The position numbers and the translations under genes are program-made. Positions 4,722-13,605 of a DNA stretch of 61,992 bases are shown piece by piece. This DNA comes from [Clostridium] symbiosum ATCC 14940. Its GTDB lineage: Bacteria; Bacillota; Clostridia; Lachnospirales; Lachnospiraceae. The stretch is from assembly GCF_000466485.1 (NCBI RefSeq), contig NZ_KE992890.1, positions 1-61,992 on the forward strand, read 5' to 3'. Positions within the stretch are counted from its first letter, which is position 1. Each line of letters begins with the position of its first letter. The notes below the pieces were generated by a model. The model saw nothing but the letters and a program-made list of their open reading frames with translations, did not search any database and was not told the DNA's origin.

Positions 4722-6449
4722 ATGAAAATAAAACCAGGTGACAGCCGTGAATTGAGCAAATCTTCAGAGACTGAGACTGAGGTTTCAACGGGGACAATCC
4801 TGATTGATCAGGATTATCATATTATCTACTACAATGAATATGCTAAAAAAATTCTGTCTGCGGGTGATGATGCAATTGAGCATCGCTCGGTCAGGCATTT
4901 TCTTGGACAGACGTTTACACTTCCGGAGGAACCGGACAGCGAAAAATCGTTTTATTATGAAATACAGGGACGGCAAATCCTTGTCACTGTAACCAGATGG
5001 GGAGGCGGGGAGGAAAAAGACGTGCCTGCCTATCTGATACTGCTTCTGCTTGAGCCAAAGCTGGCACAGAATGAATTGGAAGAGTATGCAAAAAAACAAG
5101 TGCTACAGGATCTGCAGGAGATCATAGAGGCATCCTTTGACGGTATTTTAGTTACAGATGCGGCGGGTAACGTGGAGCTGGTTAACCAGGGATATGTGCA
5201 TAATACCGGCATTACGCGAAAAGAGCTTCTGGGAAGAAATATACTCAAGCTGGTCAATCCCGTATGGATGAAACAGTCGGTAGTGGGTATGGTACAGGAG
5301 AAGAAGGAGACCATATCGCTCAGACACATGACCAGGAATGGAAAATCCATTATTGTGACGGGTACCCCCATCTTTGATGAACAGAAAAATATAAAAAAGA
5401 TTGTTGTAAATTCCCGGGATATATCAGAGCTTTATGCCCTCAGTGAAAAGCTGGAGTCAGCAAAAAAGATGGAAGAAATCTATATGCAGCGACTGAAGCT
5501 GCAGGAGGAACGAGGGGAGACCCCGGATGACGTCGTCATCGTCAATCCGGAAATGCAGCAGGTCTTCCGTCTTGCAAAAAAACTGGGGAATTTTAATACA
5601 AACGTTCTTCTTACCGGGGAGTCCGGCGTAGGAAAGGACGAGGTGGCTAAATTCATTCACAAAAACGGTCTTCGGGCCTCCAAACCGTATGTCGCAGTCA
5701 ACTGCGGCGCCGTACCGGAAAACCTGTTGGAGTCTGAGTTGTTTGGTTATGAGAACGGCGCATTTACGGGTGCCTTGAAATGCGGAAAAAAGGGATTATT
5801 CGAACAGGCGGAGGGAGGCGTACTATTTTTGGATGAGGTGGCTGAAATTCCGCAAAGTCTTCAGGTTAAGCTGCTGAGGGCGCTGGAAAACCGCGAGATT
5901 ATGCGTCTGGGGGGAACAAAGCTGATACCATTGAATGTAAGAATTATTGCCGCGACCAATCAGGATCTGCCTGCCATGGTGAAAAACGGGAGTTTCCGCG
6001 AAGATCTCTACTACCGTCTCAATGTGGTAAATATCCGCATCCCGTCACTTCGGGAACGAAAGGATGAGATACCGCTTTTATGTCTGAAATTCGTCCACTA
6101 TTATAACAGACAGTATGGTGAAAACAAAAAAATGACTTATCCGGTTATCAGGGAATTTGAGAAATACTCCTGGCCCGGCAATATACGGGAACTTAAAAAT
6201 GTAATTGAGAACATGTTTGTGCTGTCGGACGGAGAATATCTGAATGTCAGGGATATCCCCTGGATTGGGCGGAAACAGAAGCTTGGTAATCAATATGAAG
6301 GAAGAACTCTGGAGGAGGCGGTGGAAGAGGTAGAAAGGGAGCTTCTCAGGGAGGCAAAAGAAAAGTTTCATACTACCCGTCAGATTGCAGAACATTTAAA
6401 GGTGAATCAATCCACCGTGGTCCGTAAGCTCAAAAAATATCAATTATAA
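4722..6449 (+). CDS. sigma-54-dependent enhancer-binding activator with two PAS domains
   Basis: 575 residues from the ATG at 4722 (AGGAAAGG 6 bases upstream); an earlier in-frame start lacks a site. Two PAS sensor domains (about residues 30-120 and 135-245) precede a AAA+ domain with Walker A GESGVGKD (about 298), the sigma-54 contact loop GAFTGA (about 346) and Walker B LFLDE (about 368). The C-terminus is a TyrR-like helix-turn-helix (TTRQIAEHLKVNQSTVVRKL). It therefore opens sigma-54 promoters in response to a small ligand or redox/energy signal. The only -24/-12 site seen is at 6744-6758, directly downstream, so the twelve-gene operon there is its obvious target. A strong hairpin separates it from that operon. 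Confidence 0.93.
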   Translation: MKIKPGDSRELSKSSETETEVSTGTILIDQDYHIIYYNEYAKKILSAGDDAIEHRSVRHFLGQTFTLPEEPDSEKSFYYEIQGRQILVTVTRWGGGEEKDVPAYLILLLLEPKLAQNELEEYAKKQVLQDLQEIIEASFDGILVTDAAGNVELVNQGYVHNTGITRKELLGRNILKLVNPVWMKQSVVGMVQEKKETISLRHMTRNGKSIIVTGTPIFDEQKNIKKIVVNSRDISELYALSEKLESAKKMEEIYMQRLKLQEERGETPDDVVIVNPEMQQVFRLAKKLGNFNTNVLLTGESGVGKDEVAKFIHKNGLRASKPYVAVNCGAVPENLLESELFGYENGAFTGALKCGKKGLFEQAEGGVLFLDEVAEIPQSLQVKLLRALENREIMRLGGTKLIPLNVRIIAATNQDLPAMVKNGSFREDLYYRLNVVNIRIPSLRERKDEIPLLCLKFVHYYNRQYGENKKMTYPVIREFEKYSWPGNIRELKNVIENMFVLSDGEYLNVRDIPWIGRKQKLGNQYEGRTLEEAVEEVERELLREAKEKFHTTRQIAEHLKVNQSTVVRKLKKYQL

Positions 6450-6477
6450 AATGGATATAACCAGCGTTATCGATACC

Positions 6478-6531
6478 ATTGGCTCTAATCAGGCAGCGCA
6501 GCAAATTTTGCGCCGTTCTTATTGGAGCCCA
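6478..6531. promoter_or_regulatory. candidate activator-binding dyads (UAS)
   Basis: Nested inverted repeats: GCGCAGCAAATTTTGCGC (6496-6513) inside TTGGCTCTAAT...ATTGGAGCCCAA (6479-6531). They lie about 230 bp before the -24 element, a usual distance for enhancer sites of sigma-54 activators. They could instead form a hairpin in the 3' end of the activator transcript. Confidence 0.4.
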
Positions 6532-6541
6532 ATTTATTTAT

Positions 6542-6601
6542 ATGCCGTCCGGCATCTTTATGCAAATATGCATCAAAGATGCAGAACGGCATCATTTTTT
6601 T
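6542..6601 (+). terminator. terminator after the activator gene
   Basis: Long imperfect stem from ATGCCGT (6542) to ACGGCAT (6592), including GCATCTTTATGCA pairing with TGCATCAAAGATGC, followed by CATTTTTTTGC. It would isolate the activator transcript from the operon. Confidence 0.75.
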
Positions 6602-6743
6602 GCTTTATTCAGGCATAAAAACAGCTTTATAACGGGTTAAATTATAAAATCAACGCATTTATAAACGATAAAAATTACAATAAATCTTAATTTAAATATT
6701 TTTTAATCAGAAATAGATACTTTCAGGATAGAAATGAATTGTC

Positions 6744-6758
6744 TGGCACGGAAGTTGC
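6744..6758 (+). promoter_or_regulatory. sigma-54 (-24/-12) promoter
   Basis: TGGCAC (6744-6749), five bases, TTGC (6755-6758), preceded by C and followed by TT: a full match to the consensus, with invariant GG and GC at the correct 10-base spacing. It lies 36 bases before the start codon of the first dehydratase gene, and its own activator is encoded directly upstream. Confidence 0.9.
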
Positions 6759-6794
6759 TTTTAATAAATCCAAAAAGGGAAAGGAGTTTACGGT

Positions 6795-8000
6795 ATGACA
6801 TCAAAAGAAATGCTGAATCAGCTTTTAGACCAGCATTATCAAAATGCAATAGAAGCGAAGCAGCAGGGAAAGCTTGTGGCCTGGGCAACATCCATATCAC
6901 CGCAGGAGCTTTTAGAAACCATGGACATAGCTGTGGTCTATCCGGAAAATCATGCAGCAGCAATCGGGGCAAGAAAGTGTGCGCTTGAACTGCTCGAACA
7001 CTCAGAATCCAATGGGTACTCGACAGATATTTGTTCCTACGCCCGGGTGAACCTGGGATATATGGAGGTTCTGGAAAGCCCGGCCGGCAATATACCGCTT
7101 CCGGATCTGATCTTCTGCTGCAATAATATTTGCAATACTGTGTTGAAATGGTATGAAAATATAGCCAAAGAACTGAATATTCCCATGATTTTAATTGATC
7201 TTCCGTTCAACCATGAGTATGAAGTGACAGAACAAAATGTCCGTTACATCAGAGGCCAGCTCTCTGATGCAATCAAACAGCTGGAAAAGCTGACAAAAAG
7301 GTCCTTCGATTACGAAAAATTTCATGAAATTATGAAGATTTCTTCCGAGACAGCCGGGTGGTGGAAAAAAGCTTCGCTGATGGCCCGGGCCAAACCGTCT
7401 CCTTTAAATGGGTTTGACCTCTTTAACTATATGGCGGTGATTGTCTGCATGCGGGGGCGTAAAGAGGGGCTGGAGCTTTTTAAACTGTGGGTCAGAGAGC
7501 TGGAGGAACGAAAAGCTGCCGGATTGGGGCCGTGGAAGGATCAGGAGGAGAAGATTAGAATCCTTTGGGATGGCATCGCCTGCTGGCCGTATCTGTCCGC
7601 CACATATAAAACACTTAAAAAGTATGGCATTAATCTAGTGGCTTCCACCTATCCGGACTCATGGACAATTCTGTATGAAGCAGGTGATTTGGACGGGATG
7701 GCGAGGGCATACAGTTCTAATTATGTCAACCGGAACCTGGACTACGGAGTAGATAATCTGTCGGATCTGGTGAAAGAGTTTTCAGTTGACGGCCTGATTT
7801 TTCATTCAAACCGAAGCTGCAAGCTGATGGATTTCAGGCAGTACGAAGTGATACGCCGGGTAGTGGAGCGGACTAATGCCACGTCGGTTATCTTTGATGG
7901 AGATCAGACCGATCCGAGGGCGTTTTCGCTTGCTCAGTTTGAAACGAGGATACAGTCTCTGGCTGAGACAGTGGAGGAGAAAAGAAAGGCAGGTGCGTGA
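6795..8000 (+). CDS. 2-hydroxyacyl-CoA dehydratase subunit (HgdB/FldB/BcrC superfamily), subunit 1
   Basis: 401 residues, ATG at 6795 after AAAGGAG. It belongs to the family that holds the [4Fe-4S] cluster and removes water from (R)-2-hydroxyacyl-CoA after a one-electron ATP-driven activation. The pattern is typical: N-terminal GKLVAWATSISPQELLETM and YPENHAAAIGA, then cysteines in SYARVN-adjacent TDICS (about residue 77) and IFCCNNICNT (about residue 108) as cluster ligands. It is the first gene of the sigma-54 operon and overlaps nothing; the second subunit starts 2 bases after its stop. No activator ATPase (HgdC/FldI type) is in the window, so activation must come from elsewhere. The exact substrate cannot be read from the sequence. 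Confidence 0.9.
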   Translation: MTSKEMLNQLLDQHYQNAIEAKQQGKLVAWATSISPQELLETMDIAVVYPENHAAAIGARKCALELLEHSESNGYSTDICSYARVNLGYMEVLESPAGNIPLPDLIFCCNNICNTVLKWYENIAKELNIPMILIDLPFNHEYEVTEQNVRYIRGQLSDAIKQLEKLTKRSFDYEKFHEIMKISSETAGWWKKASLMARAKPSPLNGFDLFNYMAVIVCMRGRKEGLELFKLWVRELEERKAAGLGPWKDQEEKIRILWDGIACWPYLSATYKTLKKYGINLVASTYPDSWTILYEAGDLDGMARAYSSNYVNRNLDYGVDNLSDLVKEFSVDGLIFHSNRSCKLMDFRQYEVIRRVVERTNATSVIFDGDQTDPRAFSLAQFETRIQSLAETVEEKRKAGA

Positions 8001-8001
8001 A

Positions 8002-9189
8002 ATGGATAAGCCCCAACAGGAAATTGGATTTTTGTGCCGGGCAGCCGATCATCCGCGGGAAACCGTCTTAAGAGCGATGGAAAAGACAGGGAAGAGGGCA
8101 GTGGGATGTTTTCCGCTCTACACGCCGGATGAGCTGGTGGATGCAGCCGGATTTTTGCCGGTTGGAATGTGGGGCGGTCCGGGAGTGTCACCCCGGTCGG
8201 GACAATATCTCCAGCCGTTTTGCTGCTCCGTAATGAGAGCAAACATGTCCCAGGCGCTGGACGGAGTTTATGATATGCTGTCGGGCGTGCTGATTCCCAC
8301 ATTCTGTGACACACTGAAATGTGTTGCCGAGAACTGGAAGGCAGGAATCCCCAATATTCCTGTTTTCCCTATGGTTTATCCTCAGAATGTTGGGAGCGCC
8401 GCTGCTGCTGCGTATCTGGAGGATGAGTTTATAAGAATAAAAGAGAAGCTGGAGCAGTTGGCGGGCCGAGGTATCACGGAGGAATCCCTGGTGGAGAGCT
8501 TTGACCGGTTTGAGAGATGCCGTTCGGTCATGAGAGAATTCACCGGTCTGGCCGCATCCCATCCGGATTTGATCAGTGCAAAGACAAGACATAAGATATT
8601 GAAATCATATTATTTTATGGACAAACCGGAATATACCGAAATTCTGAATGGTATTAATGAAGAACTGAAAAAGAGGAAAGGGAGCCGGGATTCGAATCCG
8701 GTACGGGTTGTGGTGACCGGGCTGATGCTGGAGCCGGATGCGCTGTTAAATATGCTGGATGCCAACCGGCTCTGTATAGCAGCGGACGATTTGGCACAGG
8801 AATCCAGAATTTTCCGTGTACAGGGAAGCAGAGAGGGAACTGTATTGCAGAGGATGGCCAGGAGGTTCTTAGACCAGAGGGGAGATCCGTTTCTCTGCGA
8901 ACAGGGAAAGAGCAGGGGGAAACACCTGATTGAAATGGTGCGCCAGACTGGGGCAGCCGGCGTTTTGATTGTCATGATGAAATTCTGTGAACCGGAGGAA
9001 TTTGATTTTCCTGTTTACAGGAAAGAGCTGGATCAGGCGGGAATTCCATACCTTTATATAGAATTGGAGCAGTCGATGAGTCAGGCGGAAAGTATTAGTA
9101 CCAGAATGGAAGGATTTGTGGAGGTATTACGCAATACAAATGCATCTTTAGGTAACGGTTCAGACAGGTCTGCGCATTTGCTGCGCTGA
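8002..9189 (+). CDS. 2-hydroxyacyl-CoA dehydratase subunit, subunit 2
   Basis: 395 residues, starting 2 bases after the previous stop (ATG at 8002). It is the partner subunit of the same superfamily: N-terminal KRAVGCFPLYTPDELVDAAG and the LPVGMWGG motif, candidate cluster cysteines in QPFCCSVMR (about residue 73) and PTFCDTLKC (about residue 99), and the domain-2 region VRVVVTGLMLEPDALLNMLD. The heterodimer would carry one or two iron-sulfur clusters. The pair most resembles amino-acid-fermentation dehydratases acting on 2-hydroxyglutaryl-, phenyllactyl- or 2-hydroxyisocaproyl-CoA. Its neighbours suggest a product that goes into beta-oxidation rather than decarboxylation or reduction. Confidence 0.9.
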   Translation: MDKPQQEIGFLCRAADHPRETVLRAMEKTGKRAVGCFPLYTPDELVDAAGFLPVGMWGGPGVSPRSGQYLQPFCCSVMRANMSQALDGVYDMLSGVLIPTFCDTLKCVAENWKAGIPNIPVFPMVYPQNVGSAAAAAYLEDEFIRIKEKLEQLAGRGITEESLVESFDRFERCRSVMREFTGLAASHPDLISAKTRHKILKSYYFMDKPEYTEILNGINEELKKRKGSRDSNPVRVVVTGLMLEPDALLNMLDANRLCIAADDLAQESRIFRVQGSREGTVLQRMARRFLDQRGDPFLCEQGKSRGKHLIEMVRQTGAAGVLIVMMKFCEPEEFDFPVYRKELDQAGIPYLYIELEQSMSQAESISTRMEGFVEVLRNTNASLGNGSDRSAHLLR

Positions 9190-9214
9190 CCGTGCGAAAA
9201 TGTAGTGGAAGCAA

Positions 9215-9254
9215 GCATCCGGCTCATCGCACAGCAATTTTATCAGCCGGATGC
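9215..9254. repeat. intercistronic hairpin
   Basis: Perfect 10-bp arms GCATCCGGCT (9215-9224)/AGCCGGATGC (9245-9254), right before the palindromic repeat at 9256. No T-run follows. It may stabilise or segment the operon transcript. Confidence 0.6.
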
Positions 9255-9255
9255 C

Positions 9256-9284
9256 GTAACAGTTCATGCTGTCTGAACTGTTAC
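9256..9284. repeat. 29-bp palindromic repeat, copy 1
   Basis: Perfect 11-bp arms GTAACAGTTCA/TGAACTGTTAC around TGCTGTC. Near-identical 29-bp units occur at 20713-20741 and 58679-58707, always in intergenic DNA close to a gene boundary, so this is a dispersed REP-like element. Confidence 0.85.
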
Positions 9285-9312
9285 ATCTTCCGGCAGATCA
9301 GGGGAGGTTTAA

Positions 9313-10188
9313 ATGAAGATTAAAAATGTGGCCGTACTCGGATGCGGCACAATGGGGAACCAGATTGCCATACAAAGCGCTCTGTGCGGATATCGGGTTA
9401 CAAATTATGATTTGAATCAGGATATGATTAGAAAAGCAGAGACATTTACAAGGGACTGGTTCACTTCCAGGATAAAAAAAGGAAAGATGGACAAGGAGGA
9501 AGCGGTCAAAGCGCAGGGGCGCCTTGTATTTACCGACAGCCTGGAAAAAACGGCTGCGGGTACAGATCTTGTGATAGAGGCTGTTCCTGATATTCTGGCC
9601 GTTAAAAGACAAGTTTTGAGCGAGACAGACCAATACACACCGGAGCATACCATTTACGCGAGTAACAGTTCCTATATTGTAAGCTCCCTGTTTGCAGATT
9701 CGGTTAAAAGACCGGAAAAGGTGGCCAATTTTCATTTTTTCAATCCGGCCCTTGTGATGCAGCTTGTGGAGATTGTACGGGGGCCTCATGTATCGGATGA
9801 GACGGTTGATACGCTGATGGAATTTGCCGCCTCCATTAATAAAACACCGGTTTTGGTGAAAAAAGAAATCTACGGATTTGTGGTAAACAGGATATTCAGC
9901 GCGATCACTAAGGAGGCCTGCTATCTGCTGGATCAGGATGTAGCATCGGCGGAGGATATAGATACGGCTGTAAAAAAAGGTCTGAACCACCCGCTTGGCC
10001 CCCTGGAGCTTCTGGATATGACAGGAATTGATCTCGAATATCACGTACTGATGGAACATTACCGGATGACGGGTGAGCTTGCCGATAAGCCGTCGGCGGC
10101 CATTGTGGAGCATTTTGCAATAGGAGAATACGGCAGGAAAACCGGGAAAGGTTTTTACCGGTATGAAGATGGCAGCAGACGTTTGTGA
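9313..10188 (+). CDS. 3-hydroxyacyl-CoA dehydrogenase (Hbd/FadB type)
   Basis: 291 residues, ATG at 9313 after GGGGAGG. The N-terminal Rossmann fold has VAVLGCGTMGNQIA, and the acidic residue after strand 2 (NYDLN) indicates NAD. The domain continues with VIEAVPD and the catalytic histidine in ANFHFFNPALVMQLVEIV; a C-terminal 3HCDH domain follows (FVVNRIFSAITKEAC). The usual NTSS loop before the catalytic His is NSSY here, which may reflect an unusual acyl group. It oxidises 3-hydroxyacyl-CoA to 3-oxoacyl-CoA. It follows the dehydratase across a 123-base gap holding two hairpins, and is 17 bases from the enoyl-CoA hydratase. Confidence 0.93.
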   Translation: MKIKNVAVLGCGTMGNQIAIQSALCGYRVTNYDLNQDMIRKAETFTRDWFTSRIKKGKMDKEEAVKAQGRLVFTDSLEKTAAGTDLVIEAVPDILAVKRQVLSETDQYTPEHTIYASNSSYIVSSLFADSVKRPEKVANFHFFNPALVMQLVEIVRGPHVSDETVDTLMEFAASINKTPVLVKKEIYGFVVNRIFSAITKEACYLLDQDVASAEDIDTAVKKGLNHPLGPLELLDMTGIDLEYHVLMEHYRMTGELADKPSAAIVEHFAIGEYGRKTGKGFYRYEDGSRRL

Positions 10189-10205
10189 AGGGAGGGTTAT
10201 TGTAG

Positions 10206-10991
10206 ATGGGAAGTTTTGTCAGGCTTGCGGTAAAGGAACGGATTGCGTATTTGTCACTCGAGCGTCCCAAGGCGTATAACGCGCTGTCAAGACAGGTGGT
10301 GGATGAACTGGATGAAGCGCTAGAGGAGATTGCTTCATGCGGGAGTATCAGTGTATTGGTAATCAGGAGCCGGAAAAACTTTGCGTCAGGAGCGGACATA
10401 CGGGAAATGGCGGATTTAACGCAGGCGGAAGCGGAAAAGTTTTCATTCAGCCCTACATTTGACAAACTGGCTGAAATCCCGATTCCCACGGTAGCGGCGA
10501 TCGAGGGTTACGCCCTGGGCGGAGGACTGGAGCTGGCACTGGCCTGTGACTTGCGGATTGCCAGTGAAGATGCAGTGCTTGGTTTACCTGAAATTACACT
10601 TGGCATTATGCCGGGAGCCGGAGGCACGGTCCGCCTGCCGAGGATTATCGGGGAGGCTAAAGCAAAAGAACTGATTTATATGGGCGAAAAAATCACTGCC
10701 AGGGAAGCCGGCAATATTGGTCTTGTGAACAGCGTTGTAAGTCCGGATAGCTTTGAGGAAGCTGTGGAAACTCTGGCCGGGAAGTTGAGCGCCGGTTCCG
10801 GTTCCGCCCTGCGTGCGGCTAAAAGATCAATCGATGGCAGCCTGCAGGAGCCGGATCGCAGAAGAGCTTCGGGAAATGAGCGACAAAATTGGTCCGCCCT
10901 GTTTGGCACATATGATCAAAAGGAGGGGATGCACGCATTTATCGAAAAGAGGAGACCGGAGTTTGAAGCCGGAAAAAGTGAAGGGAGCTGA
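10206..10991 (+). CDS. enoyl-CoA hydratase (crotonase family)
   Basis: 261 residues with GGAGGG before the ATG at 10206. The crotonase fold is clear: SGADIREM (oxyanion loop), AIEGYALGGGLELALACDLRIA with the first catalytic Glu, and LPEITLGIMPGAGGTVRLPR with the second. Both acids needed for hydration are present, so a true hydratase is likely rather than an isomerase. It should add water to the 2-enoyl-CoA made by the dehydratase, giving the substrate for the dehydrogenase encoded just upstream. The thiolase starts 4 bases after its stop. Confidence 0.92.
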   Translation: MGSFVRLAVKERIAYLSLERPKAYNALSRQVVDELDEALEEIASCGSISVLVIRSRKNFASGADIREMADLTQAEAEKFSFSPTFDKLAEIPIPTVAAIEGYALGGGLELALACDLRIASEDAVLGLPEITLGIMPGAGGTVRLPRIIGEAKAKELIYMGEKITAREAGNIGLVNSVVSPDSFEEAVETLAGKLSAGSGSALRAAKRSIDGSLQEPDRRRASGNERQNWSALFGTYDQKEGMHAFIEKRRPEFEAGKSEGS

Positions 10992-10995
10992 GGAA

Positions 10996-12207
10996 ATGAG
11001 AAGCGTAGTAATTACAGCGGCATGCAGGACGCCTATAGGTGCGTTCGGAGGAGCTTTTAAGAATCTGGGAGCACTGGATCTGACAATACCTGTGATGCAG
11101 GAACTGATTAAAAGGAGCCGTCTGGATGCAGGGCGGATTGATGATGTAATCTGGGGATGCAACTACCAGAAAACATACAGGGAGAATAATCTGGCGAGGG
11201 TAGCTGCAGTGAAAGCCGGACTTCCGGTTACAGTACCGGGGATCACGGTTCACAGAAACTGTACCTCCTCGGTGTCATCGGTACAGTTGGGATTTTACCA
11301 GATCCTGGCCGGAGAAGCAGACTTTATTCTGGCCGGAGGCACCGAAGTGATGAGTAACGCCCCGCACACAGTGGAAGGAGTCCGCTGGGAGAAAAAACTG
11401 GGGAATTTTGAAATTCGGGATTCCATGTGGGATTCGCTCACGAATCTTGGCATTGGGCCGGCCATGGGAATTACGGCAGAAAATCTTGCCGAGCGGTATC
11501 AGATAAGCCGAAAAGAGCAGGATGAGCTGGCGCTGCTCAGCCAGCAAAGAGCGTGCAGGGCAGTGGATGAGGGGAAATTTAAGGAGGAGACGGTTCCGAT
11601 TGAGGTGAAGAGCAGGAAAAAAACGGTGCTGGTGGAACGGGATGAGTATCCCAGAAAGGATGCTTCCCTAGAGGCACTGTCTAAGCTTTCCGCTTCCTTC
11701 AAAGAGGATGGAACCGTGACGGCCGGCAACGCCTCCGGGATGAATGATGCCTCCTCCGGCGTGATTCTGGCGTCGGAAGAAAAGGCCAGAGAACTTGGCC
11801 TTCCCATTTTGGCCCGTATCATCTCAACGGCAACGGTGGGGGTCGAGCCGGATATAATGGGAATCGGTCCTGTGGAGGCTGTCAATAAGGCGCTTAAAAA
11901 AGCAGGACTGAGATTGGAAGACATGGAGCGGGTCGAGATTAACGAAGCATTTGCCGCCCAGTATCTGGCCTGTGAAAAGGCATTAAACCTGAACCGTGAA
12001 ATTACGAATGTAAACGGCAGCGGAATATCGCTGGGACATCCTGTGGGAGCCACAGGCACACGTATCATCACATCTATGATTTATGAGCTTTTGCGTGAAC
12101 GGAAGCGTTACGGGCTTGCGGCCATCTGTGCCGGGGGAGGTATGGGAACGGCAATGGTTCTCGAAGCATTGCAAAAAGAAGATCAGGAGGAGCGGTCTCA
12201 TGTATAA
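10996..12207 (+). CDS. acetyl-CoA acyltransferase (thiolase)
   Basis: 403 residues from the ATG at 10996, with GAGG just upstream; a longer in-frame version would overlap the hydratase gene by 180 bases. Features: N-terminal CRTPIGAFGG, the nucleophile in HRNCTSSVSSVQ (about residue 90), the N-E-A-F-A motif INEAFAAQYLA, GHPVGATGTRI, and the second catalytic Cys in AICAGGGMGTAM. The residues after the nucleophile (C-T-S) differ from the usual C-G-S. It cleaves 3-oxoacyl-CoA with CoA to acetyl-CoA plus a shorter acyl-CoA. Its end overlaps the CoA-transferase start by 8 bases, indicating coupled translation. Confidence 0.93.
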   Translation: MRSVVITAACRTPIGAFGGAFKNLGALDLTIPVMQELIKRSRLDAGRIDDVIWGCNYQKTYRENNLARVAAVKAGLPVTVPGITVHRNCTSSVSSVQLGFYQILAGEADFILAGGTEVMSNAPHTVEGVRWEKKLGNFEIRDSMWDSLTNLGIGPAMGITAENLAERYQISRKEQDELALLSQQRACRAVDEGKFKEETVPIEVKSRKKTVLVERDEYPRKDASLEALSKLSASFKEDGTVTAGNASGMNDASSGVILASEEKARELGLPILARIISTATVGVEPDIMGIGPVEAVNKALKKAGLRLEDMERVEINEAFAAQYLACEKALNLNREITNVNGSGISLGHPVGATGTRIITSMIYELLRERKRYGLAAICAGGGMGTAMVLEALQKEDQEERSHV

Positions 12208-13561
12208 ATTGAGCGAGCTTAAACGCCGTTATCAGGAAAAGCTTGTGACGGCAGAGGAGGCGGTGCAAAACGTACGATCGGGGGATCGTGTGCATTACGG
12301 GCTTTTTGGGGGGATCGTAAGGGAACTGGATCAGGCGCTTGCGCTGAGGGCCGGAGAGCTTTCCGATGTCACAGTCTATGCCACCATATGGGGAAACGGA
12401 TATATTCCCGCTATTATACAGGCAGATCCTGGGGCAGAACATTTTCATTACTGCAACACTCATTTCAGTACGCTTGACAGAAAATTAAATAAAGAGGGGG
12501 TATGCTGGTTTGTACCCGTGCAGTTCAGGGAAAATCCAAAGCTGTACGCGGAAAATGTAGACGGCGGGATCGATGTGGCGATGTTCCAGACGGCTCCCAT
12601 GGATGCATACGGAAATTTTAATTTTGGTCCGCAGATTGCGGAATATTGGGGAATCTTAGAAAAAGCGAAAACCGTAATCGTGGAAGTAAATGAGAAGATG
12701 CCGATAAACCACGGCATGCAGAATGTTATTAACCTGAGTCAGATTGATTATGTTGTCGAAGGAAAAGGCTATCCGCTGAATTATTTGGAATCAAAGCCGG
12801 CAACGGAGGAAGAACTTAAAATTGCGGAACACATCGTTCCCCACATCAAAAGCGGAAGCACGCTGCAGCTTGGGATAGGAGGAATTCCCAATACGATAGG
12901 AGCCATGCTGGCCGATTCCAAGGTGGATGATTTAAGCGTCCATACGGAGATGTTTGTGGAAGCATACCTGAAGCTTTACAAGGCGGGTAAAATATCCGGC
13001 AGCAAAAACATTGATAAAGGAAAGATGGTTTATACCTTTGCCAGCGGCAGCAAGGAATTATTTGACTTTATCGACAATAACCCGATTACATGCGCCGCGC
13101 CGGTTGACTATGTCAATGATATAGGAGTTATCGGAAGTATCAATCAGATGGTATCTATTAACAGCTGTCTGCAGGTAGATCTGTTTGGCCAGGTGAATTC
13201 CGAGTCATCCGGCTGGCAGCATATCGGAGGCACGGGGGGACAGCTTGATTATGTGCTGGGAGCCTTTCAGTCAAAGGGCGGGCAGAGCTTTTTATGTACG
13301 CCGTCGGTACGGACCGGAAAAGACGGAAGGAGAGAATCGCTGATTAGGGCGAGGCTTCCGGAGGGGAGTATCGTGTCAGTGCCGAGAAGTGCGGTTCACT
13401 ATGTGGTGACAGAGTATGGGGCAGTTAATCTGAAGGGAAAAACGACTTATGAGAGGGCAGAGCTTTTGATATCAATTGCCCATCCGGATTTCCGGGATGA
13501 ACTGAGGGAAGAGGCAAAACGTATGGGTATCTGGAGAACAAGCAGCAGGGTTCTGGCATAA
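12200..13561 (+). CDS. family I CoA-transferase (4-hydroxybutyrate/butyryl/propionyl-CoA:acetate type)
   Basis: 453 residues starting at the ATG at 12200 inside the thiolase stop region, with AGGAGG upstream. It matches the acetyl-CoA hydrolase/transferase family: an N-terminal domain to about residue 200, then LGIGGIPNTIG and SVHTEMF, where the Glu is the residue that forms the glutamyl-CoA thioester. The C-terminal domain includes the GGQLDYVLGA-like stretch and AVHYVVTEYGAVNL. It would load the free 2-hydroxy acid with CoA from acetyl-CoA, or discharge the final acyl-CoA as a fermentation acid while keeping the bond energy. The operon context favours the first role, but both may apply. Confidence 0.9.
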   Translation: MYKLSELKRRYQEKLVTAEEAVQNVRSGDRVHYGLFGGIVRELDQALALRAGELSDVTVYATIWGNGYIPAIIQADPGAEHFHYCNTHFSTLDRKLNKEGVCWFVPVQFRENPKLYAENVDGGIDVAMFQTAPMDAYGNFNFGPQIAEYWGILEKAKTVIVEVNEKMPINHGMQNVINLSQIDYVVEGKGYPLNYLESKPATEEELKIAEHIVPHIKSGSTLQLGIGGIPNTIGAMLADSKVDDLSVHTEMFVEAYLKLYKAGKISGSKNIDKGKMVYTFASGSKELFDFIDNNPITCAAPVDYVNDIGVIGSINQMVSINSCLQVDLFGQVNSESSGWQHIGGTGGQLDYVLGAFQSKGGQSFLCTPSVRTGKDGRRESLIRARLPEGSIVSVPRSAVHYVVTEYGAVNLKGKTTYERAELLISIAHPDFRDELREEAKRMGIWRTSSRVLA

Positions 13562-13605
13562 TAACGTTACTGTATTCAAATGATAAATTTAAGGGGGTAT
13601 AAGAT

